Part shown: piece after piece, positions 56,718 through 64,000 of the stretch
Layout: each line of letters starts with the position of its first letter
Numbering within the stretch: the stretch's first letter is position 1
Assembly (NCBI GenBank): GCA_043228905.1
Contig: JBHGNT010000012.1
Span: 3,968,001 to 4,032,000, forward strand
Direction: 5' to 3'
Length of the DNA stretch: 64,000 nt
Source of the DNA: Azolla caroliniana
Taxonomy: Eukaryota; Polypodiophyta
Translations under genes and position numbers: made by a program
Notes under the pieces: model-generated
The model's input: the letters and a program-made list of their open reading frames with translations, nothing else
Database searches by the model: none
What the model was told of the DNA's origin: nothing

Positions 56718-57402
56718 ACGGCATTTACGCATGTGCACTCAAACCAACACACTGTACATAATTAGGAATAGGCCGGCAGGATGTGTATATCCTAGGGAGA
56801 ATATATTAATAGGCTAGTAAATCGAAGTAGATCTCTGTCCAGAGGGACAGAGAATAAAGATGATGTGACCCGGATGTAACAGTCCTTCCTCGGCGGCCTA
56901 TAAAAAGGGAAGGGGAGACGGCTAAAAAGGGGTATCGCGTTTTTGTGAGGACGAGGTGTTGCCAAACTAGGAACCGAGCTCTCTCCTCATTTATCGATGT
57001 TCACTATAGGGTTGGGTTGGTTGCCTTTGCTTCGAGGGAAGCCTGAGTGCTTCCGGTAGAGGCTCCACTGTGTGCGTGCGTGGGTGTGTGGTCGCCTGTG
57101 TTGGGTCTGTTGCCGGTTTGCTGGTTGTAATCTTGCAAACGTTGTAATCTTTCTTATTATTAGTTTCGATGCTCCTGTTTCCCATCTCCCTGTGTTCTAC
57201 GAGTCTCTTGGTACGCCGACCGGTGAGTGTGCATCTTGACCGATCAGTGTATGCGTTCGCCGATAAGTGATGTTGGTTGTAATTAGGCCTATCCGACTCT
57301 ATACTCGCGTGCTTCTTGCTCCCTCTTCTTTCTCTTGCTCCTCGGTTCAGGGCCCCCGTGGTCCTGCCTTATTTTCCTACACGTGAGCAGAACAACACGA
57401 CA
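56718..57402 (+). repeat. Element G 5' LTR, second piece
   Basis: Continues 49504-49558. Includes cctataaaaaggg near 56900 and the box TTCAGGGCCCCCGTGGTCC near 57345. Ends AACAACACGACA at 57402, followed by AAATTTGGTGAACCTGACG, the primer-site region. Confidence 0.85.
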
Positions 57403-57449
57403 TAAATTTGGTGAACCTGACGTGAAACAAGGCGGCAGAGGAGTCAAAG

Positions 57450-58733
57450 ATGAGGGGATCAGAGCTCGCCGAAGCCATGGCGGCAACAATCGATCTGATA
57501 GTAAGTGCTCACGAGGGCACAGGTGCCTCGACAGGGCCATTGCAGCAATTGTCGGCACAATAGGGCGGTTTGGTGGGAAGGATGCCACGAGCTATTTGGA
57601 GGCCTACCGAGCCAAGATGGTTATGAGGGACATTTCGGAGGATAAGCGTCTGGTTTGGTTCCCTCTTGTGGCGACACCGGGCATCCATGCAGAGGTGCTC
57701 GAGGTAGAGACTAGATGTCGGACCTGGGGAGAATTCGAAGCACGGCTCCTCGAAAGGTACATGTTTGATGACGCGCTTCGGTTATTGAAGCGGGACTTCA
57801 TGGAGGAATGCATCGGTGTTGCTCCGGGAGTTCGAAGAACGCTTCCCACGACTCTCGGCACTGGACAAGACCATGCTAGACACGAGTTGTGCCCTGTTGT
57901 TCGTCAAAGCGGTGGACGTGCGGGATCGGGATCAAGTGGGTCTCCTACTGGAGACAGATGATGGGCTGACGACCGACTGGGCCACGGTCAAAAGAGTCTC
58001 CAGCCATTTCGACAAGCGGTGTGAGTGGGGTGACGAGGGATCGTCGGCGGCGAAACCCGTCCCAACAAGGAAGTTCGACGAGCCTTCATCGGCACGAAAG
58101 GAGGAAACTCGGGATTGGCTTGAGACGGGATCGACCTCAACCGGCGTGGTCAAGAGCCCATCCGGAGGAGTGGCTTTGGAAGAGTTGACACATATGGTGC
58201 GCGATCTAGACAGCGGCGAACAATCCCGCGACCGGAGGCCTTCGGTTGGGCAGCGGTGCATATGGTGCAATGTAGTTAGCTACGCCTAGAAAGAGTGCGC
58301 AGATTTTGCAAACGCTCTTAGAAGCAATGTGGTGTACTTGTGGAATGGGCGGGTGCACAACAGCGATACCCGGAGACCCCTAGAGATGAATTTCGGGCGC
58401 GGAAGAATGAAGAGGTTGATGGAAGAAGCAGCAGCGCGTCATGCAGAGGCCGTCCACTATTCGGCGTCGGCCAGAATCCGGGCCGGATGCAACGAGGGCC
58501 GAAAGACGGAAGACTCCAGGTTCTGGTCGTTGGTGATAGAAGGCCTCACCGGCGTACGGTTGAGGAAGGAGGAAGCGGACGGTGTGGAGAGGCGAATCCG
58601 AGAGGTTACCGAGTGGGACGACCCGGTAGAGGAGAAGACTGGCTTCGTGGAGGCCATGTGCCAGAACTACAAGGTTCTGGTGGATGACAAGAAGGCAGGG
58701 AAGGCCGGTGGAACCGCAACCCCGAATCAGTAG
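57450..58733 (+). pseudogene. Element G gag
   Basis: Starts MRGSELAEAMAATID at 57450, shifts frame near 57525, resumes with FGGKDATSYLEAYRAKM, shifts again near 57800 and continues FEERFPRLSALDKTMLDTS. Zinc knuckle CIWCNVVSYA then TAG: the His is Tyr. Then SNVVYLWNGRVHNSDTRR and ends TAG 58731-58733. Confidence 0.85.
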
Positions 58734-58778
58734 GAGACTCGGTTCGGGCCGAAGAAGAAGGATGTCGGCAATCCCGGC

Positions 58779-59527
58779 ATGGCGGACAAAACAAAGCCGA
58801 CTAGTTATCGGATGGGCACCGAAATAGAAAGGACGACGGACCTACGGAAGGTCCTCGAGGAGCGGATTCTTGACAGCAAGGTGGAGTTGTCGTTGAGGGA
58901 GGTGCTTGGGATCGCCAAGAGGGAGTTCCACGATTCCATCGTGGACATGGTGAAGCATAAACGGCTCTCGACGGAGCCGGAGCCGGAGAAGCCGGTGGAG
59001 ATGCGAACGACGCACCTGGAGGATGTGGCCATGGAAGAAGAGTTGGCGGAGAGCCACTATTCGAAGTTGCGTTGGGCAAGGGCTACTACGGAAACCCCCA
59101 TTCAGGTTGGGGACGTCCAGGAGCCGGCAGTGGTGTTGATCGACCACGGCTCGGAGATCAACCTGATTTCTATGGATTCTATAAGAAAGGGAAGTGGTCG
59201 ATCAACACCAAGCACAGGTGGAAGATACGCGCGGCAACATGCGCCACGGAGGAGCTGCACGGGGCCTGCCCGAATGTACGTGTAAAAATCGGCGATGTCA
59301 AGATTGATCAGCACTTCTTCGTGCAAGAGACATCCTCGCACTCAGTGATACTCGGCAAACCGTACATTACGGCGGCACGCATGGAGACAAAAGTGATGGA
59401 TAACGGTTCAACGTACACACGCGTGAAAAGCCAGGATGGGCGACACTCCATCCAATTTCTGACAGTGCGACCGAACCATGAGCATAACCACGAGACCCTT
59501 GGCGGAGACAACCTAGGGGATTTTTAG
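58779..59527 (+). pseudogene. Element G protease region
   Basis: TEIERTTDLRKVLEERILDS, EFHDSIVDMVKHKRL, then VVLIDHGSEINLISMDS with the DHG active site. A one-base shift follows, and INTKHRWKIRAAT and GKPYITAARMETKVMDNGS continue in the frame starting at 59072. Ends GAT TTT TAG at 59519-59527. Confidence 0.86.
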
Positions 59528-59529
59528 AT

Positions 59530-59961
59530 AGGGCTATCAAGGCATGGGGTCGTGATAGTCTGGGCACTCCAGCAGAAACGGGGTTGCGTCGGACCCAAGT
59601 TTATGGAATCCGGTCGGCATAGGACACCGGTTCACCGACTTAACGCTACGGGAGCTGAAGGTCGGTGTGGGTGGCTTCCTACTACTGGCGGAGGAGGAGA
59701 CGTTTCGGAGAATGCTCGGAAGGCACGGGAAGGCCTTCGCATTCGCACCGGGGCAGATCGGGTGCGTACACCCAACGATCGTGGAACCAATGGTGATCTT
59801 CACAGTACCGCATGTGCCATGGAACTCAAGCCAATTCTGGTACCCAGAGCTCACATCCTAAGGTTGATGGAGCTGTTGAAGCAGAAGGTGGAGATGGGCA
59901 TCCTTGAGCCGTCGAGTGCCCCATATTCGAATCGGTGGTTTACTATGCCGAAGAAGAACGT
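59530..59961 (+). pseudogene. Element G RT, N-terminal part up to the inversion break
   Basis: RAIKAWGRDSL follows the slip site. A deletion removes the next section, and the text continues with DPSLWNPVGIGHRFTDLT-type sequence, VPRAHILRLMELLKQKVEMG and YSNRWFTMPKKN. It stops at 59961, where an LTR end in minus orientation begins. The missing continuation is at 62748 on the other strand. Confidence 0.85.
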
Positions 59962-60575
59962 TGTCGTGTCGTTACACTCACGTGTATGGAATAAGGCGGG
60001 ACCGTGAGAGAGAAGAGGAAGAGAGGTTCGCAGAAACACGGAGAGACAGAAACGAAAGAATCAATTCCAATAATAGTATAGATTACAGAGCTTGCAATGT
60101 TACAACCGGCAAGCCGGTGATAGACTCAACACTGACGAACACGCACGATGAAGTACGTGGTGGATCCTTTACCGGAAGCACGTGGGCTTTCACGCGGCAG
60201 AGGTAGCCAACCTGACCCAAAATCCCTACTGTAAAAACAACAACGATGGTGTAGGAGAGAGCTCGGTTCCCAGTCCGACAGCACTTCGTCCTCACATAAA
60301 CGCGTGATCCCCCACTCATCCCTTTTTCTCTCCTTTTATAGCACAACGAGAGAGAGAGAGAGACGTTACAGACTGTTACATCACTTTTATTCTTTATCCT
60401 AGCAGACAAAGATCCTCTTCGATTCCCTACCTAAATGCATTCATGCTACCTAGGATAATTACATCGCCTGCCTGTTCTTAACTATGTGCATACATCAAAA
60501 CATGTGCTCGTGTGTAAGGGCCGGTTTACGCACACTATCCACTGATTCCTCCTAGGGATGGTTTTCTCCACGACA
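59962..60575 (-). repeat. LTR in minus orientation at left inversion boundary (614 bp)
   Basis: The element strand runs TGTCGTGGAGAAAACC (60575) to AACGACACGACA (59962). Same family as 62749-63373. Its start abuts the end of the inverted integrase, its end abuts RT of element G. This is what is expected of a hybrid LTR made by recombination between two inverted LTRs. Confidence 0.85.
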
Positions 60576-61314
60576 ACATCCCCCATGTCCCGCGATGTCG
60601 AGACCAGGGACTCTCGTGGTACGCCCCTAGCAACCCCTCTTGGTCTGCCTTTCCTGCCACTACGTGGAGTGGGATGCCGCCTCGCTTCTTTGGGTGCCTC
60701 CATATGCTCATGTCCCGTAGGAAGAAACGGTACGCCTTCTTCCGCATCTGGTTAGCCTCTTCCCTTGTCCATGCCGTGTTCAGCGCCATTGTTTTCAGGA
60801 ACCTGCCGATCTGGAGCCACTCCCCGTCGCACTCCCCCTCGTTGAACTTGTTAAGTGCTAGAGTGCTCCCTGCCCTTGTCGTCACGTAAGCCGACTCGAA
60901 GAAGTCTACGCCGACTTCTTCATTCACCGAAACGATGCCGTCCTCATCGTCGAACCGTGCTCTAGAAAGCATGCCGGCCATGGTGTTGTCTTTACCGGAG
61001 ATGGGTCGTATCTCCGGGTTCAGAGACTTAATGTACGTGATCCACCAGAGCATTGCCAGGTCTGGCGTCACGCATCCTGAAACCATACCAAGGATCGGTA
61101 GGCAGTCCGTCTCGATTATCACCTCCGTCCCGATCAAGTAGTCTTTATTGGACTTGACTACCGAAACGATACCCCAAAGTTCGCGTTTGACTTGGGTGTA
61201 TCCTTGCTGCCACTCACTCTGCACCTTCGCTCCGAACCGGATGGGGAACCTCGTGCCGATCTCGTCCTCCTGGTTGACCGCCCATCCTATCCCGGTTGGG
61301 CTCATGTCTACCGT
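60576..61314 (-). pseudogene. Inverted element G pol: RNase H and truncated integrase
   Basis: Minus strand from 61314: DMSPTGIGWAVNQEDE, ELWGIVSVVKSNKDYLIGT, SGKDNTMAGMLSRARFDDED, REEANQMRKKAYRFFLRDMS, then AYHESPWSRHRGTWG, where integrase stops and the LTR begins. So the integrase catalytic core is deleted. Continues from 61933. Confidence 0.87.
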
Positions 61315-61932
61315 TGTCGCATTGTTACGCGCGTACGTGTAGAAAGGGGCGGGACCACGGGGGTCTTGGACCGAGGAGCGAGAGAGCGAAATACAAAGAG
61401 AGAGAGAATTATTCACCGACACGTAGAAGCGAGGAAGAGAGAAACGAGACGTAACAGTTAATTATAATGACAGTTACAACCGACAAGGCGACGACGGACC
61501 CGACACGGGGACCCTACTCACGCACCCCGACGATAGTCACCCGACTCCAAGAAACAAAGGGAAAAGGGTGCAACTCTGTAGGAAGCACACGGGCTGTCCA
61601 CGAAGCAGAGGCAGCGCACTCCCACAGGCGGCGACGGACCCACAGAGAACGACGACTCGAGGAGTAGAGAGAGAGCTCGGCTTTTCTTCTGCAGTAGCCC
61701 TCGCCCCCCCTCCTTCTCCCTCGCGTGCGATCCCCATTTTTCTCTTCTCTTCTTCCTTTTATTCCCTGTCCCCTCTCTCGGATACACACAATCCCCTCTA
61801 ATAAATGCGTGTGGGATAGTAGTCACATCCATCGGTTCGTGTACAAAGTATACAGTCACGCATCCATCCATGTAGGGGCCGGTCCGCGCGCTTTCTCTCC
61901 GATTCCGCCTATGGCCGGTTTTCTTCACGACA
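61315..61932 (-). repeat. Solo LTR of D type in inverted pol, duplication CCGT
   Basis: 618 bp. The element strand runs TGTCGTGAAGAAAACCGG (61932) to AACAATGCGACA (61315). Flanked by CCGT at 61311-61314 and 61933-61936, an exact 4-bp duplication. Removing it joins YITV to DMSPTGIGW. Minus-strand box CCAAGACCCCCGTGGTCC near 61360. Confidence 0.92.
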
Positions 61933-62748
61933 CCGTAATGTAAATTGGGATGTCCTTGCCGTACACCGCTTTCCAGAGTGCTGGTGCCGCGGTCAGTACC
62001 TCCTTCAGTCTTCGAACCGACTCTGCCTGCTCGTCGCCCCACTCAAATTTACGTCCCTTCTTCAGCAACCCGTAAAGTAGCTCCGCGACGTGTACATAAT
62101 GCGGAATCCAGATATGGTAGAACGCGCACGTGCCTAGGAACCTTTGCACCTCCGTAACCGACTTGCATTCTTCTTTCATTGCGGAGATGGCTTCTACTTT
62201 TATCGTAGACAGCTCCCAACCATAAGGCCCGCACAAGTGCCCGACCACTAGGATCTCCGATTGCTCGACAGCTGATTTCTCTCCGGAGAAGGTGAGTCAC
62301 GCGTCCTCAAGTCTTTGAAGCACCTTCTCGTAGTCGCCGGTGTGGTCCACTTCGAATCTTTGGCATTCATCCAGCCCAACCATTTCGTCCTTCTCTTCCA
62401 TCGGACACCCCTTTATCGGGATGTCGTCTAAGAACGGCATGGTGATGTCCGGGATGCAGTACCTCAGCACCTTGTTCATCGCATTCACCATGTGTGCCAC
62501 TGAGTTGGTCCCTCCTTGTGGTAGGGTACACATCCGCACTAGTCCGAGAGGAGTCCACATCATCATGATATCCCTGCTCTCCATGGCTAGTTGGAACTGA
62601 TCGTATCCTGAGTATAGATCATCGACCGAATTGATCAACCTTCCAGCGAAGGCCTCCGCAAACTCGTCAATGGTCGGTCCGACACCTGCGTTCTGAATGG
62701 TCACCTTGTTGACCAGCTGTAGGTCCTGAATAAAGCGCAACGTGTCAT
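61933..62748 (-). pseudogene. Inverted element G pol: reverse transcriptase core
   Basis: Minus strand from 62748: TLRFIQDLQLVNKVTIQNAG, YDQFQLAMESRDIMMMWTPL, TLPQGGTNSVAHMVNAMNKV, FLDD (62423-62434), then VVGHLCGPYGWELS-type, VTEVQRFLGTCAFYHIWIPH and GKDIPIYIT. It begins exactly where 59961 leaves off (MPKKN / DTLRFIQ). Confidence 0.9.
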
Positions 62749-63373
62749 TGTCGTGGAGAAAACTGTCCCTAGGAAGAATCGGTGCATAGTGTGCATAAAC
62801 CGACCCTTACACACGAGCACATGTTTTGATGTATGCACATAGTTAAGAACAGGAAGGCGATGTAATTATCCTCAGTTGCACGAATGCATTTAGGTAGGGA
62901 ATCAAAGAGGATCTTTGTCTGCTAGGACAGAGAATAAAAGTGATGTAACAGTCTGTAACGTCTCTCTCTCCTTGTGTTATAAAAGGAGAGAAAAAGGGCT
63001 GAGTGGGGGATTGTGCGTTTATGTCAGGATGAAGTGTTGTCGGACTAGGAACCGAGCTCTCTCCTCCACCATCGTTGTTGTTTCTGTAGGGATTTTGGGT
63101 TAGGTTGGCTGCCTCTACTGGGTGAAAGCCCGCATGCTTCCGGTAGAGGCTCCACCACATACTTCAGCGCGCGTGTTCGTCTGTGTTGAGTCTGTCACCA
63201 GCTTGCCGGTTGTAACATTGCAAGCTCTAGAATCTATACTATTATTGGAAATGATTCTTTCGTTTTTGTCTCTTTGTGTTTATGCGAACCTCTCTTCCTC
63301 TTCTCTCTCGCGCTCGGTTTAGGGCTCATGCGGTCCCGCCTTATTCCATACGTGTGAGCGTAACGACACGACA
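62749..63373 (+). repeat. Element I 5' LTR
   Basis: 625 bp, TGTCGTGGAGAAAACTG to ACGACACGACA. TATA box TTGTGTTATAAAAGGAG near 62975. Primer site AATTTGGTGAACCTGACGTG at 63377-63396. Confidence 0.88.
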
Positions 63374-63420
63374 TCAATTTGGTGAACCTGACGTGAAGCA
63401 AGGCGGTAGAGGAATCGAAA

Positions 63421-64000
63421 ATGAGGGGATCAGAGCTCGCCGAAGCCATGGTGGCAGCAGTCGATCGGATAGTAAGTGCTCGCGAGGGCACGGGCGCCCT
63501 CGACAGGGCCATTGAAGTAATTCTCGACACAATAGGCTGGTTCGATGGGAAGGACACCATGAGTTATTTGATGGCCTACTGGGCCGAAATGGTGATGAGG
63601 GACATTCTGGAGGAGAGGCGTCTGGTTGGGTTTCCCCAGGTAGCGACACCAGGCATCCACACAGAGGTGTTCGAGGTGCAGGTTGGATGCCTGACTTGGG
63701 GAAAATTCGAAGCGCGGCTCCTCAAGCGGTACGGGCTTGATGATACGCTTCGGTTATTGAAGCGGGACTTTATGGATTGGGTAGAGAGCCCAAGAAAGGG
63801 GAGGAATGCGTCAGCGCTCCTCTGGGAGTTCGAGGAACGCTTTGCACGTCTTTCGGCACTATACAAGACCGTGTTGCACACGAGCCGTGTCCTTTTATTC
63901 GTCAAAGTTGTGGACGTGTGGGATCGGGAGCAAGTGGGTCTCTTGCTGGAGACGGACGATGGACTGACGGCCGACTGGGCCGTGATAAAAGGGATCTGCA
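63421..64000 (+). CDS. Element I gag, open to the window edge
   Basis: ATG 63421 (MRGSELAEAMVAAVDRIVSA) follows the primer site by about 25 bases. The frame is open for 193 codons to the last base, with SYLMAYWAEMVMRDILEE, FEERFARLSAL, VLLFVKVVDVWDREQVGLLL and GLTADWAVIKG. This is the N-terminal and capsid part of the D/F/G gag family and the longest undamaged copy of it here. Zinc knuckle and protease would lie beyond 64000. Confidence 0.88.
   Translation, partial: MRGSELAEAMVAAVDRIVSAREGTGALDRAIEVILDTIGWFDGKDTMSYLMAYWAEMVMRDILEERRLVGFPQVATPGIHTEVFEVQVGCLTWGKFEARLLKRYGLDDTLRLLKRDFMDWVESPRKGRNASALLWEFEERFARLSALYKTVLHTSRVLLFVKVVDVWDREQVGLLLETDDGLTADWAVIKGIC

Larger units (their letters stand above)
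49504..62748 (+). mobile_element. Element G: coding element, LTR broken by F, distal pol inverted
   Basis: Starts TGTCGCGGAG at 49504 in the element C LTR, flank GCGT. The LTR is interrupted by F at 49559 and resumes at 56718. Gag and protease are at 57450-59527 and RT starts at 59530. At 59961 the pol text stops after MPKKN. The following part of pol (TLRFIQDLQ onward) appears on the minus strand at 62748 and runs leftwards to 60576, then an LTR. So 59962-62748 is inverted. Confidence 0.82.

Overview
The window looks like repeat-packed nuclear DNA from a plant with a large genome. I found no host protein gene, tRNA or rRNA gene. Nearly all interpretable sequence is LTR retrotransposon, with one LINE fragment, one hAT-like element and several tandem repeats. 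A Tcn1-like chromovirus together with a second Ty3/gypsy lineage whose protein motifs remind me of basidiomycete elements would fit a non-seed vascular plant (fern or lycophyte) or a gymnosperm. That placement is inference, not shown by the sequence.

Layout. 1-7187: minus-strand Ty1/copia fragment (copia-1) split by a 5.7 kb chromovirus (element A, 565-6229, 5-bp duplication GACGT). 7188-13095: AT-rich, decayed sequence with an 86-bp tandem repeat, a possible LTR, a foldback element, and a ~220-bp tandem repeat interrupted by a solo LTR (11728-12246) and a hAT-like MITE (12518-13060). 13096-18440: copia-2 (minus), carrying a solo LTR of the second gypsy lineage (13348-14237) and a 796-bp insertion. 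19318-30385: copia-3 (plus), carrying chromovirus B (21829-27593, duplication GCTAG). 30391-31248: LINE 3' fragment.

31249 to the right edge is one nest of LTR elements that mostly begin TGTC[GA]TG and end GACA. Element C (minus, non-autonomous) starts at 31249 and contains J (33742-35684, small element with a coiled-coil ORF), D (37183-44145, coding), E (44831-49474, non-autonomous relative of C) and G (from 49504). G contains F (49559-56717, coding) in its LTR, and a same-family element I in its pol. The distal part of G pol is now inverted (59962-62748) and holds one more solo LTR. I runs off the window.

How the parts relate. D, F and G encode gag, a protease with DHG at the active site, a reverse transcriptase with FLDD, RNase H and integrase. 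C and E keep only gag-like N-termini, LTRs, primer-site and polypurine signals, so they were probably mobilised by proteins of D/F/G type. The D/F/G group leaves 4-bp target duplications with an ACG core, unlike the 5-bp duplications of A and B. All elements carry stops, frameshifts or deletions, and none appears intact.
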